This document shows, in pieces, positions 35,205-45,203 of a stretch of 58,349 nucleotides of DNA. A program made the translations under genes and the position numbers. Source of the DNA: an uncultured Alsobacter sp. (GTDB lineage Bacteria > Pseudomonadota > Alphaproteobacteria > Rhizobiales > Beijerinckiaceae); NCBI RefSeq assembly GCF_945952055.1, contig NZ_CAMFHB010000040.1, positions 1 to 58,349 on the forward strand, in the 5' to 3' direction. Numbering within the stretch: the first letter of the stretch is position 1; each line of letters starts with the position of its first letter. Under the pieces are notes generated by a model that did not search any database, was not told the origin of the DNA, and saw only the letters and a list, made by a program, of their open reading frames with translations.

Positions 35205-37093
35205 GACGACAACCCGCCTCCCGGCCGTTCACCGTTGATGAACGTCCGGCACCACTGCTCGAACGAGAGCAGCGACCAGATCAGCAGGCGATTGTTCTTT
35301 TCGCCCGACATGTGGTCGGCGACCACCTTTCTCGAAAAATCCCCGGAGATGTAGTCTGCCGACGCGAGATCGGGTCCGAGCAACATGTCCCTGACGTAAT
35401 CGGCGTTCTCTCCCCTCAGCCACGATGCCTCGGGCGAAGAAAAGCCCTGCTTCTTGCGATAGCGTACTTCCTCGGGGACCACGTCGATCAACGCACGACG
35501 AAGGCAGCTCTTGCCCGAGTCGAACGCCTCTTCCGCAATCACCTTCTTCTTCACGGCGTCTTCATCGATCGCCAGCATCCGCCCGAGGTCGGACAGCTTG
35601 TGGCCGACGGGAAGGCGCATGGCGAAATCGACGAGTTCGTTGTCGAGGAACGGGAACCGCTCCTCGAGGCCGCTGGCCATGGACAGCTTGTCGCCGACCA
35701 GCAGCAGGCCGGAGAGGAACGTCTTGCATTCGAAATACAACGAGGCTCCGATGTGATCCTCCGGCGAGGAGAAGGGCATCGCGTCCGCATCGGCGAAGAC
35801 CGAGGTGAAGACGCCGAACATCTCCTCCTCGTCGTCCGAACCATCCCTGAACATGTCCGCCCGGTCCGTGGACGTGGTCAGCCTCTGCCAGAACTGGAAA
35901 TAGTTCTTCAGGAAATCGGCACGGTCGAGCGAGCGGAAGATCCTGTAGTAACGCCAGGGATACCCGCCGAAAAGTTCGTCTCCTCCCGCACCGGAGAGAC
36001 ACACCTTCACGAATTTGGACGCCAATCGGGCGATGTAATAGTTGGGGTAGCTCATCCCCAGGCGAAGGTCTTCAAGGTGCCAGACGACGCGGGGCATGGC
36101 CCATCGGATATCGCCTGCGTTGATGACCTGTTCGTAATGCTCGGTGCCGTTGGCGCAGGCGACCATCTCGGCTGCCCGCCGCTCGTCGAATGTCGCCTCG
36201 ATGCCGTGGACGCGGCTCATCTCGAAACCGGCCGTGAACGTCTGCATGCGGGGGACGGAGGGCGCTGCCAGGGACACGATCGCCCCGGAATCCAGCCCGC
36301 CGGAGAGATACGCTCCGACGGGAACGTCCGAGATGAGCTGCCGCCGGACGGCAGCCCCAAGCAGCCGTTCCAGTTCTTCGACGGCCTCGTTTTCGTCGAT
36401 CGGCTCCGGTCGCGAAAAGTCGAAGTCCCAATACTTGTCCTGGCGCTGCCCGGACTGTGTAACGACGACGATCGCGCCGGCCGGCACCTGCATCACGCCG
36501 TCGAACATGGTATGCGAGCGGAACATGTTCTGGAACGTGAAATACTCCCGCAGCGCCGACTTGTTGACGCGCACCCGGAAGTCGGGATGGGCAATGAAGG
36601 CCTTGATCTCGGATGCAAAGGCCAGCCGGTGGCCGTCGCGCCAGACATAGAGGGGCTTCACGCCAAACCGATCGCGCACCAGGAACAGCGTCTTCGTCGA
36701 TGCGTCCCACAAGGCGAACGCGGCCATCCCGTTGAGCCGAAGCGCGGCCTCGCGGACGCCCCAGAGCGCGCAGGCGGCAAGAAGCACTTCCGTGTCCGAA
36801 CGGGTGCGGAAGGCCCAGCCAGCCCCTTCCAGCTCTCGGCGAAGTTCCAGATGATTGTAGATCTCGCCGTTGAACACCAATGTCCAACGCCCGTCGCTCG
36901 ACTGCATCGGCTGGTTGGCGATGCTGCGAAGGTCGATGATCGACAAGCGCCGGTGGCACAGGCCGACATGCCCGTCGGCGAAGAGGCCTTCTCCATCGGG
37001 GCCCCGGTGGGCGAGCGCGTCGCGCATCCTCGCCAGGATGTCGGGAGACACGGGTTGCCCGTCGCTGTGGAAAAGGCCGGCGATGCCGCACAT
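35201..37093 (-). CDS. Asparagine-synthetase-like glutamine amidotransferase (3 of 4)
   Basis: 630 residues from ATG 37093. Cys2 (MCGIAGLFH), CHRRLSIIDL, FNGEIYNHLE and SDTEVLLAA show a complete glutaminase domain. The ATP loop is SGGLDSG (264-270), with Gly in place of the usual final Ser, followed later by SGAGGDELFGGY. It begins an overlapped run: amidotransferase, DegT aminotransferase, FemAB/GNAT, formyltransferase, ATPase, ATPase. That context points to an amidated, formylated amino sugar acid rather than free asparagine. The Ser-to-Gly change at the loop end may be tolerated or may alter activity. Confidence 0.8.
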   Translation of the reverse strand: MCGIAGLFHSDGQPVSPDILARMRDALAHRGPDGEGLFADGHVGLCHRRLSIIDLRSIANQPMQSSDGRWTLVFNGEIYNHLELRRELEGAGWAFRTRSDTEVLLAACALWGVREAALRLNGMAAFALWDASTKTLFLVRDRFGVKPLYVWRDGHRLAFASEIKAFIAHPDFRVRVNKSALREYFTFQNMFRSHTMFDGVMQVPAGAIVVVTQSGQRQDKYWDFDFSRPEPIDENEAVEELERLLGAAVRRQLISDVPVGAYLSGGLDSGAIVSLAAPSVPRMQTFTAGFEMSRVHGIEATFDERRAAEMVACANGTEHYEQVINAGDIRWAMPRVVWHLEDLRLGMSYPNYYIARLASKFVKVCLSGAGGDELFGGYPWRYYRIFRSLDRADFLKNYFQFWQRLTTSTDRADMFRDGSDDEEEMFGVFTSVFADADAMPFSSPEDHIGASLYFECKTFLSGLLLVGDKLSMASGLEERFPFLDNELVDFAMRLPVGHKLSDLGRMLAIDEDAVKKKVIAEEAFDSGKSCLRRALIDVVPEEVRYRKKQGFSSPEASWLRGENADYVRDMLLGPDLASADYISGDFSRKVVADHMSGEKNNRLLIWSLLSFEQWCRTFINGERPGGGLSS

Positions 37094-37131
37094 CGAGGTG
37101 ATCCAGATCTACTGCGGCTGACCCGGCAGCG

Positions 37132-38277
37132 TCACGCCAGCGCGCTCAGGACGCCGACCACGCGTTCGATGTCGGCGGCCGTCATGTGGTTGTGAAGCGG
37201 GAGCGCGATGCTGCGCTGCTCCACGGCGGTCGAAACCGGAACGTCGGCGGGGTCTGTCCCGAATGTCCGCCTGTAGACGTCGAGGCCGGCGATCGAATGC
37301 GTTCCCGGCCGCGCCCCGATGCCCGCCGCGTGCAGGCGCGACAGGATCTCGTTGCGGCTGACGGGCGAGCGGGTTTCATCGACCATCGCGACATAGGCCT
37401 GCAGCGCATGGCCGTAGCCCTCCGGCCGCACGGGCGCCGCGATCCAGGACAGGCGCTGCAACGCCTGGTCGTAGGTGTCGGCCAGGGTTCGCCGCTCTGC
37501 GATGAACCGGTCCAGCTTGGCGACCTGCAGGGTGGCGACCGCAGCCTGGATGTCGGTCATCCGGTAGTTGAACCCGAAAACCTTGAAGTCCGGAAGCTCG
37601 TAGGGGCGCGGGCCCCGATGCCGGACTTCTTCCGAGAGGCTCGCACCATGGTTTCTGTACGTGTCCATGGCCTGCGCGAGGTCATCGTCGTCGGTGGTCA
37701 GCACGCCGCCCTCTCCGCAGGTCACCGACTTGCGCGGGTGCAGGGAGAAGCAGCCGATGCTGCCGTGACCACCCGCAGGTCGGCCTGCGATGTCGGAGCC
37801 GGCGGCGCAGGCGGCATCCTCCACGATCGCGACGTGGCGGGGCAGGACGTCCCGGAGCCCCTGCATGTCCGCCATGAGGCCGAACAGATGGACGGCCATG
37901 ACGGCCTTGGTGCGGGGCGTCAGCGCCCTGGCAACGGAGTCCGGATCGATGTTGTACGTGTCGGGGCGGATGTCGACGAGGACGGGCTTGGCGCCGCACT
38001 GAACGACCACGTTGGCCGTCGCGACCCATGTCAGGGACGGCACGATGACCTCGTCGCCCGGACCGATCCCGAGCGCGACGAGCGCGAGGTGAAGCGCCGT
38101 GGTGCACGAGGTCACGGCCAAGGCGTGCTTGACCCCGTGGCGGGCGGCGAACTCCTTCTCCAGGCGCTTGACCCAGGGGCCTTGCGTCAGCCATCCCGAT
38201 TCCAGCACCTGCCGAACGGCATCGAGCTCTTCTTCGCCCATGACGGGCTTGGCGATGGGAAGAAAAGGCGACGTCAT
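37132..38277 (-). CDS. DegT/DnrJ-family sugar aminotransferase, WlbC/WbpE candidate
   Basis: 381 residues; ATG 38277 overlaps the glycosyltransferase stop (ATGA). The pattern is classical: [44 protein letters not shown] with Asp154, and [18 protein letters not shown] with the PLP Lys183. It is full-length for the family. Sugar 3- or 4-aminotransferases such as WbpE/WlbC and perosamine synthase share this outline. WlbC is favoured because WlbA, WlbB and WlbD homologs are in the same operon region, and this enzyme would supply the 3-amino group of the diacetamido-uronic acid. The alternative is a 4-aminotransferase. It probably uses glutamate as amino donor. Confidence 0.8.
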   Translation of the reverse strand: MTSPFLPIAKPVMGEEELDAVRQVLESGWLTQGPWVKRLEKEFAARHGVKHALAVTSCTTALHLALVALGIGPGDEVIVPSLTWVATANVVVQCGAKPVLVDIRPDTYNIDPDSVARALTPRTKAVMAVHLFGLMADMQGLRDVLPRHVAIVEDAACAAGSDIAGRPAGGHGSIGCFSLHPRKSVTCGEGGVLTTDDDDLAQAMDTYRNHGASLSEEVRHRGPRPYELPDFKVFGFNYRMTDIQAAVATLQVAKLDRFIAERRTLADTYDQALQRLSWIAAPVRPEGYGHALQAYVAMVDETRSPVSRNEILSRLHAAGIGARPGTHSIAGLDVYRRTFGTDPADVPVSTAVEQRSIALPLHNHMTAADIERVVGVLSALA

Positions 38278-40055
38278 TGGAGCTGACCTTCTCTGACGGT
38301 GGCAGAAACAGCTGAACCTGCTGGGTAGAGTGAATCATCGTCGGCGGGGAGGCCGCGATGCAACCTGTCGATCACGGCCTCGTAGCGGGCCGCGCACGCG
38401 TCGCGACCGTGCCAGGCGATGGCAAAGTCGCGCGACCGCCGGCCCAGTTCCGCACGAGCCTGCGGATCGATCACCAGGCCCCTCAGGACGTCGTGAACCG
38501 TGCCCTCGGTCGCCGTGACGATCGGCGCGTCGATGAGGGCCCGCAGGGGCTCCACGCCATCGGCCTGCCGCGGGGTCAGACGGCAGATCGTCGGCTTTCC
38601 GAGCATCATCGCCTCTCTCGCGGTCGCTCCGTAGCGTCCGTAGTTCAGCTGGTCGAGCACGATGTCCGCCTGGACCTGCACGTAGCGGACCTCGGTGCTG
38701 GGGATGTCGCTGGCGAAGATCAGGCGAACGGGAAGCCCTTCGTTCTGCAGCCGCTCGACGGCGGCGAAGACGGCCCCCGAGCCCTTGATGTCGCGTCCTT
38801 CGGCCCGGCGCAGTCCATAGTTGGCGACGCCGTGATAGACGAGGACCTCGCCGGGCTGGCGCTCGATGCGGCGGCCAGCCGGGACGGCCAGGTCCGGGCT
38901 CCAGCGGATCGGGTCGAGGGCCGAGGCGACGGGCCCGCAGACGGTGTTGCGGCCGACGCGCTCGGGTGTCGCGTAGTCACCCTCGAGCCCGACCCAGTCG
39001 CACAGGGGGCTCAGATACCGGTTCCAGACGCCGTTCTTGGAATCGTTGCAGACGTCGGGGCGCAGTTCCCACACGCAACGCCCGCAGACATTGTCGGACA
39101 GATCCCTGATCGATGATTGCAGACCGCCGTCGAGACAGCCGCTCGGCATGAAACCGATCAGGACCCTATGCCGTCGCAGTTCCAGGAAGTCCCAGGGCAA
39201 GCGATCCGGATTGCGGTATTCGAACACGTTGTCGAGGAAGAGCGAGGACAGGCCGTAGAAATGAACGGCCTCGAACCGCTCCGGGATGGTCGAAAAGAAC
39301 GCCCTCGTTCGCCGCTTCATCTCGACCGGATCGGGATTGTACAGGGAGACATCCTGCCCGTGATACAGCTGTTGTTGCGGACTGTCGGGCGCCTCTATCG
39401 ATACCGTCGTGGCGTCCCATCCTCTCTCGACCAGACCGGCCGAGAGTACGTTGAAGTGGTAGTAGCTGTTGTGAATGAAGAGAGCGGACCGCGACCTCGG
39501 CCTTGCGGCCACCAGCGGCGGTACGTTCACGTCTTCCGCGAAGGGTTCGGGAAGGGTGACCGAGCCACCCGACCGCCTGACCGCGCCTCGGCAGATCAGG
39601 TCCAGGAGATCGATATGCTCGGTTGTCCTGGCGAGCAGGTCCAGTGACGCGCTCCACGGATCGGCGTCCACGCCGTCCTTCGCCGGCGACGTGTGGGACG
39701 GCTCGTTCTCGCTCCGGGCGACCCGATCGAAGAGCCACCTTGCCCCCATGGCGGGCGATCCGGTGAGGATCTCGAGAAGCCAGGGAGACGGGGTGGCGCC
39801 GGTGCCATCGACGAGATCGACCTGCTTCACCGCCCCCCGTGCGAGCGCGTTCCTGACCAGGAGTTCGTCGTCGCTGGCCAGCGTGAGCGGCTCGGGAACG
39901 GGACCGGGGTCCAGCCACACGCAAAGGGTCGAGCCGCGCAGCGTCACGTGGATGATGCGGGCGGCGAGCAGTCGCCGTCCGTGCTCATGCGTCCGCACGC
40001 GCGGGGTCAGACGCAGGGCCGCGACGTAGGCCAGCGTCCGCGACAGCATGCTCAC
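38274..40055 (-). CDS. Glycosyltransferase-like protein
   Basis: 593 residues from GTG 40055, which overlaps the epimerase stop (GTGA); ATG 40049 is the next choice. The N-terminal ~200 residues have no clear family and may fold separately. From ~210 on the protein is GT-like: [45 protein letters not shown], and the C-terminal donor loop [20 protein letters not shown], where E-A-M-GKP is the usual GT4 motif. A cysteine-bearing stretch ([15 protein letters not shown]) is unusual. It probably adds a sugar to the glycan; the extra N-terminal region could help select the acceptor. Confidence 0.7.
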   Translation of the reverse strand: MSMLSRTLAYVAALRLTPRVRTHEHGRRLLAARIIHVTLRGSTLCVWLDPGPVPEPLTLASDDELLVRNALARGAVKQVDLVDGTGATPSPWLLEILTGSPAMGARWLFDRVARSENEPSHTSPAKDGVDADPWSASLDLLARTTEHIDLLDLICRGAVRRSGGSVTLPEPFAEDVNVPPLVAARPRSRSALFIHNSYYHFNVLSAGLVERGWDATTVSIEAPDSPQQQLYHGQDVSLYNPDPVEMKRRTRAFFSTIPERFEAVHFYGLSSLFLDNVFEYRNPDRLPWDFLELRRHRVLIGFMPSGCLDGGLQSSIRDLSDNVCGRCVWELRPDVCNDSKNGVWNRYLSPLCDWVGLEGDYATPERVGRNTVCGPVASALDPIRWSPDLAVPAGRRIERQPGEVLVYHGVANYGLRRAEGRDIKGSGAVFAAVERLQNEGLPVRLIFASDIPSTEVRYVQVQADIVLDQLNYGRYGATAREAMMLGKPTICRLTPRQADGVEPLRALIDAPIVTATEGTVHDVLRGLVIDPQARAELGRRSRDFAIAWHGRDACAARYEAVIDRLHRGLPADDDSLYPAGSAVSATVREGQLQ

Positions 40056-41017
40056 AGCGCCTTGTTCGCCTTCCGCCAGTCGATCAGGCGCTGGAGCCCG
40101 TCGTCGAGATCGATGGCCGCCGTGAACCCGATCTCCTCGGAGGCCCGCTTCGGCGATCCGACGCGGTTGCGCACGAGCGTCGCCTGGCTGCGCGGGGCGT
40201 AGTTGATCGGCTGGTTGGACCCCGTGAGGTTGAGCAGCTTCTCCGCGATCTCCTTCAGCGACGTCCGCTTGCCGGTCCCCACGTTGTAGTAACGGTCGGT
40301 CGTCGTGGCGTTCATGCCGCAGATGTTGGCGCGGGCGCAGTCCTCGACCGCCACGAAATCGAACGCTTCCGACCCGTCGCCGAGGATCGTCGGCCCCTGG
40401 CCGCTGTCGATCGCATCGAGCATCTTCATGATCACGGCGATGTAGGCGCCCTTGTAGTCCTGGCGCGGCCCATAGACGTTCATGTAGCGCAGGCCCACGT
40501 AGTCGAGCCCGTAGCGGAAGTGATAGGCGCGGGCCATCGCTTCGCCGCAGATCTTCGTCGCGCCGTAGAAGTTCTTGTTGTTGAAGGGGTGGTCCTCTGT
40601 CATCGGCTCCTCGACGGCATCGCCGTAGACGGATGCGGACGACGACCAGACCAGTCGCTTCACACCCGCCTTCACGCAGCCGTCGAGCACGTTGAAGAAG
40701 CCCTTGACGTTCACGTCGAACGCCGTGCGCGGATACTCGTGGCACTGCAGGAGCCAGAGCGCGGCGAAGTGGAACACCGCGTCCGCGCCCTTCATCGCCG
40801 CGTCGAGAATGTCGGTCTGGGTGATGTCTCCACCCGCCTCGAAGATCTTCACCCGCGGGTCCTTCAGGGCCCCGGCCAGGTTCTCGTGCGTGCCCCGGAC
40901 GAAGTTGTCGTATATGACGATCTCGCCGACGTCGGTTGCGACCAACTGGTCGACGGTATGCGAGCCGATGAGACCCGCGCCGCCGATCACGACGACGCGC
41001 TTGCCGCGAATGTCCAT
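40052..41017 (-). CDS. NAD-dependent UDP-sugar 4-epimerase-like SDR
   Basis: 321 residues from ATG 41017, where the Rossmann motif begins (RVVVIGGAGLIGSHTV). The catalytic set is complete: VWSSSASVYGDAV, then NFYGATKICGE with Tyr-x3-Lys, then RYMNVYGPRQDYKGAY. This is the pattern of UDP-glucose/GlcNAc 4-epimerases, unlike the WbmF copy where the serine motif is missing. It stands 4 bp after the acetyltransferase gene of the diacetamido-uronic acid pathway. It may provide galacto-configured sugars for the glycan; the precise substrate is not predictable. Confidence 0.8.
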   Translation of the reverse strand: MDIRGKRVVVIGGAGLIGSHTVDQLVATDVGEIVIYDNFVRGTHENLAGALKDPRVKIFEAGGDITQTDILDAAMKGADAVFHFAALWLLQCHEYPRTAFDVNVKGFFNVLDGCVKAGVKRLVWSSSASVYGDAVEEPMTEDHPFNNKNFYGATKICGEAMARAYHFRYGLDYVGLRYMNVYGPRQDYKGAYIAVIMKMLDAIDSGQGPTILGDGSEAFDFVAVEDCARANICGMNATTTDRYYNVGTGKRTSLKEIAEKLLNLTGSNQPINYAPRSQATLVRNRVGSPKRASEEIGFTAAIDLDDGLQRLIDWRKANKAL

Positions 41018-41021
41018 GGGG

Positions 41022-41612
41022 TTAGCTCTGCAGTGTGAGGGTTGAGCCGGCGAGCCCGTAACGCTCGCCCGTCCTCGGACAGACGAGATCCGGGCCGAGC
41101 TTGTCGCCACTGCGGCTGATCCAGCCGGTGCGGCGGGCGGGGTTGCCGACCATGAGGGCGAAGGCGGGAACGTCCTTCGTCACCACGGCGCCGGCGCCGA
41201 TGAAGCAGTAGGCGCCGAGTTCGTGGCCGCAGACGATGGTCGCGTTGGCGCCGATGGAGGCGCCGCGTCCGACCGGCGTGCGGCGGAACTCGTCCTTGCG
41301 GCTCACATGGGCGCGCGGGTTGTTGACGTTGGTGAAGACGCAGCTTGGGCCGCAGAACACGTCGTCGGAGAGCTCGACCCCGTCATAGAGCGCGACGTTG
41401 TTCTGGATCTTGCAGCCGTTGCCGACGGTGACGCGCGGGCCGATCATGACGTTCTGGCCGATCGAACAGTCCTGCCCGATCACCGTGCCAGGCAGGATGT
41501 GGCAGAAGTGCCAGATCTTGGTGCCCCTGCCGATGACGGCGCCGTCGTCCACGTAGGACGAGACGTGGATCAGCGCCCCGGGGAACCGCGGGTCCTCGCG
41601 CATCTCGCTCAT
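41022..41612 (-). CDS. wlbB: UDP-2-acetamido-3-amino-uronic acid N-acetyltransferase (WlbB/WbpD type)
   Basis: 196 residues. Left-handed beta-helix hexapeptide acyltransferase: GAVIGRGTKIWHFCHILPGTV, IGQDCSIGQNVMIGP, CKIQNNVALYDGVEL, FTNVNNPRAHVSRKDEF and a C-terminal GNPARRTGWISRSGD. The string of G-I/V-x repeats, the NNPRA loop and the final segment match WbpD/WlbB, which acetylates the 3-amino group using acetyl-CoA and forms a trimer. The neighbours are the WlbA homolog (42 bp upstream) and the 4-epimerase (4 bp downstream), so this is the acetylation step of UDP-GlcNAc3NAcA synthesis. Confidence 0.9.
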   Translation of the reverse strand: MSEMREDPRFPGALIHVSSYVDDGAVIGRGTKIWHFCHILPGTVIGQDCSIGQNVMIGPRVTVGNGCKIQNNVALYDGVELSDDVFCGPSCVFTNVNNPRAHVSRKDEFRRTPVGRGASIGANATIVCGHELGAYCFIGAGAVVTKDVPAFALMVGNPARRTGWISRSGDKLGPDLVCPRTGERYGLAGSTLTLQS

Positions 41613-41654
41613 GGTCGGTCCTGATCCTTGCTGGACGGGCGCGGCCGCGGGCCG

Positions 41655-42659
<1,005 letters not shown>

Positions 42660-42677
42660 CTACGCTTAAGCTTGTCC

Positions 42678-42687
42678 ACGCTACCGC
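42678..42687 (-). promoter_or_regulatory. ops-like element (GCGGTAGCGT) in the leader of the polysaccharide block
   Basis: On the minus strand the sequence reads TGCGGTAGCGTGGAC. The ten bases GCGGTAGCGT equal the core of the enterobacterial ops/JUMPstart element (GGCGGTAGCGTGC) that recruits RfaH-type NusG paralogs to long polysaccharide operons. It lies 82 bp upstream of wlbA, in the only long leader (42597-42851) of the minus-strand run. A 10-base match can occur by chance in 58 kb, but the position is the one expected. Confidence 0.35.
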
Positions 42688-42851
42688 ACTTTGGGTGAGC
42701 CGCCCTCGCGGCCCATCCATTGCGGCGAACGCTACCGTCCGCGGCCGGACCCGTGCGGCGCCGTCAGGCGGCCCGGGTTGCTCCGGCCCCGCGGGCCTGC
42801 CGCGCGCACGGGCCCACGGGGGCCGGCAGCACGGTCACGGTCCGCACGCAC

Positions 42852-43502
42852 TTACGCACCGCGCGCCTCCACCGGCTTGCGGGACAGCAGGCGGGGCACC
42901 AGCACGCGGTCCTCGCCCAGCGTCCTGACGGCCCGGTCGATGGCGGTACCGGTGTCGCGGATGGCGCAGACGATGGCGCCGTCCACCGCGCCGGGCGCGA
43001 GGTCGGCAACCACCTGGATGCCGACGAAGCGCGGCTCCCCGATCTCGGCATCGACGACGAAGGCGACCTTCACGTCGGCGTCCAGCGCGCACAGCGCCGC
43101 GACCTCCGCCACTTCGGAGACGCCGACGAGGGCGACCCTGCGCCAGCCGCGGGCCTTCGCGATCACGAAGACGGCGGCGCAACCGGCGCGGGCCTGGCGG
43201 AAGAAGCCGAAGGAATAGGACAGGTATTCGGCGGTCAGCCGCGACTTCTCGGCGAAGCCCTGCGGCGTAAGGTAGTAGGCGTAGCGCCGCGCCGGCACTT
43301 CGGAGACCTTCATCAGGCCCTTGCGGATGCAGCGCTTCACATAGGCGTTGGCGAGCCCGAGCGCGATGCCGAGTTCGGCCGCGAGGTGGCGCTGCGACCG
43401 CACTTCGCCAGCCTCGACGGCCTGCAGGACACCCAGCATGATGCGGGCGTCGTCAGGGTCGTCGGGCCGCTCGGTGGAGGGCGTGACATGGGCACCGGAC
43501 AT
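42852..43502 (-). CDS. Winged-helix (MarR-like) transcriptional regulator of the glycan locus
   Basis: 216 residues. The N-terminal ~90 residues form a winged helix: ILGVLQAVEAGEVRSQRHLA, ELGIALGLANAYVKRCIRKG as the recognition region, and RRYAYYLTPQGFAEKSRLT as the wing. Residues ~100-216 form an alpha/beta domain (VALVGVSEVAEVAALCAL, VAFVVDAEIG), possibly a ligand-binding Rossmann-like domain. Regulators of this type often sit beside surface-polysaccharide loci in alphaproteobacteria. It lies at the head of the minus-strand block, with a 255-bp leader to wlbA, and likely controls it. The ligand is unknown. Confidence 0.75.
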   Translation of the reverse strand: MSGAHVTPSTERPDDPDDARIMLGVLQAVEAGEVRSQRHLAAELGIALGLANAYVKRCIRKGLMKVSEVPARRYAYYLTPQGFAEKSRLTAEYLSYSFGFFRQARAGCAAVFVIAKARGWRRVALVGVSEVAEVAALCALDADVKVAFVVDAEIGEPRFVGIQVVADLAPGAVDGAIVCAIRDTGTAIDRAVRTLGEDRVLVPRLLSRKPVEARGA

Positions 43503-43563
43503 GGCGGGCGTGTACCGCGTTCACGCCATGAACGTCAAGGTTGTGCAACCCGGAAGGCCAAAC

Positions 43564-43592
43564 TTAATGATTATGGTTAAGGAATGTTAACC
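43564..43592 (-). promoter_or_regulatory. TTAA-rich palindromic site upstream of the regulator
   Basis: Three TTAA tetramers (43564, 43577, 43587) lie 60-90 bp upstream of the regulator start, in an A/T-rich patch that stands out from the high-GC surroundings. On the minus strand it reads GGTTAACATTCCTTAACC. It resembles a CtrA site (TTAA-N7-TTAA), but the spacing is 6, so it may instead be the regulator's own operator or its promoter. Confidence 0.3.
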
Positions 43593-43629
43593 TTGAACGG
43601 CCCGCGCCGCCGCCACCCCGTGCCCGCCT

Positions 43630-45021
43630 TCAGGCCGACGCCTGTGCCGAAAGCGGCGCGAGCCTGGCGCGCGCGGCACGGATCGCGCTCTCCAGCCGCC
43701 GGTCGCCGGTGAGTTCGGCCCACAACGGGCGCTCGGCCACGAGGGCCGCCACGGGATCGGGAGCGGCGACGATGGCGCGGGCCACCGCCGGATCCATGGC
43801 CTGGTCCTGGTAGGTCCAGGGAATGTCCCCTGCGGCCCAGCGCTCCAGGAAGGCCAGGAACAGCGCCGGCAGCGCCGCGACCGCGACGATGGTGCCGCCG
43901 GCGGCCAGGCGCTCGCGGATCGTCGGTGCGATGAATCCGGGGATCTTCGAGAAGCCGTCGGCCGCGACGCGCTGGTTGGTGTCGGCGATCGCCACGTTGG
44001 CGAAGCGGCTCAACACCGTGTCGCGATAGGCGGCGAGGTCGAGGGGGCTCGGCGTGAGGCAGGGGATCACGTCGTCGGTCACGTAGGCTTGCGCGATCCC
44101 ACGGATCTCCTCGTCGAGCGTACCCTCGTGGATGTATCGGTAGCCCTTCAGGCTGCCCGCCCACGCGATGGCCGAGTGCGAGGCGTTGAGGATGCGGATC
44201 TTGGCCTCCTCGTAGGGATCCACCGAGGAAACCATCTCCACGCCGACGCGCTCGAAGGCAGGACGGCCGGCGGCGAAGCGATCCTCGATCACCCATTGCA
44301 GGAAGTCCTCGGCCATCAGGGCCGCGGCATCGTCGCGCCCGGTGGCGGCGCGGACGCTGTCGCGCACGGCCGGCGTGGGGCGCGGCGTGATGCGGTCCAC
44401 CATGGCGTTGGGGGAGGTGGTGTGGGCCTCCACCCACGCTTTCAGCGCCCCGTCCCCCACGAGGTCGAGGAACCCCAGGAAGCCCTTGCGCGACCGGTCG
44501 CCGTTGTGGCGCAGGTTGTCGCAGCACAGCAGCGTGACCGGGCCCGCCTGGGCCGCCCGCCGCGCCCGCAGGATCAGCGTCAGCGCCCCATAGAGCGTGC
44601 GCACGGGGCGCCCGGCGCGGACGGCCTCGATGTCGGCGGCGAGGTCCGGGAAGCTCGGATCCGGCGCGTTGGCGGGGTCCAGGTAGTAGCCCGCCTCGGT
44701 CACCGTGAAGGAGATGATGCGGGTGGCGGGATCGGCGCCCGCCGCCACCAACCCGGCGAGGTCCTCGCTCCACGGCACGACCCGCCCGATGGCGCCCACC
44801 TGCGTGTAGGTCCGCTCGCCGGCCGTGCTCACGGTCTCCACCGTGTAGCGGCAGTCCTGGGCCGCGAGAGCCTCGACCACCGCCTCCATGTCCGGCCGGA
44901 TGTTGCCGCCGACGATGGACCAAGTCCGGTCCCCGGCCTCGTGCAGGCGCTGCAGGTAGACGGCCTGGTGGGCCCGGTGAAACGAGCCGAGCCCGAGATG
45001 GAGGACGGTGGTGGGTGTCAT
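43630..45021 (-). CDS. dalD: Mannitol-dehydrogenase family protein, probably D-arabinitol 4-dehydrogenase
   Basis: 463 residues from ATG 45021, with GGGAGGA five bases upstream. N-terminal TTVLHLGLGSFHRAHQAVYL is the NAD-binding start seen in DalD and mannitol dehydrogenases. The catalytic motif Lys-x4-Asn-x2-His is present (KIRILNASH), followed by AIAWAGSLKGYRYIH. It should oxidise a polyol such as D-arabinitol to a ketose. It is the only catabolic gene inside the glycan locus and has no polyol transporter or kinase beside it. A role in making a polyol-derived precursor is possible but unsupported. It is divergent from the amidotransferase at 45204, with a shared 182-bp promoter region. Confidence 0.8.
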   Translation of the reverse strand: MTPTTVLHLGLGSFHRAHQAVYLQRLHEAGDRTWSIVGGNIRPDMEAVVEALAAQDCRYTVETVSTAGERTYTQVGAIGRVVPWSEDLAGLVAAGADPATRIISFTVTEAGYYLDPANAPDPSFPDLAADIEAVRAGRPVRTLYGALTLILRARRAAQAGPVTLLCCDNLRHNGDRSRKGFLGFLDLVGDGALKAWVEAHTTSPNAMVDRITPRPTPAVRDSVRAATGRDDAAALMAEDFLQWVIEDRFAAGRPAFERVGVEMVSSVDPYEEAKIRILNASHSAIAWAGSLKGYRYIHEGTLDEEIRGIAQAYVTDDVIPCLTPSPLDLAAYRDTVLSRFANVAIADTNQRVAADGFSKIPGFIAPTIRERLAAGGTIVAVAALPALFLAFLERWAAGDIPWTYQDQAMDPAVARAIVAAPDPVAALVAERPLWAELTGDRRLESAIRAARARLAPLSAQASA

Positions 45022-45203
45022 GGCATCCTCCCGGACCTTGAAAGACTTGGCATTTTGGGTCGCCGAGCGACGGTTCCCGATTGAGCGCGCTCCCGGGGAC
45101 CGTCGTCAAGGTGGCCCTGGTGGTTCCGCGCCGGTTGATCCGGTCCGGCGGGACCGTTACGAGCGTGTGCCGCCATCCTGCGCGGCGCCGGAGCCAGGAC
45201 TGC

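Noticed and set aside
45081-45203. N-terminal extension of amidotransferase 4
   Set aside because: The catalytic Cys must be residue 2 after removal of Met, which fixes the start at 45204.
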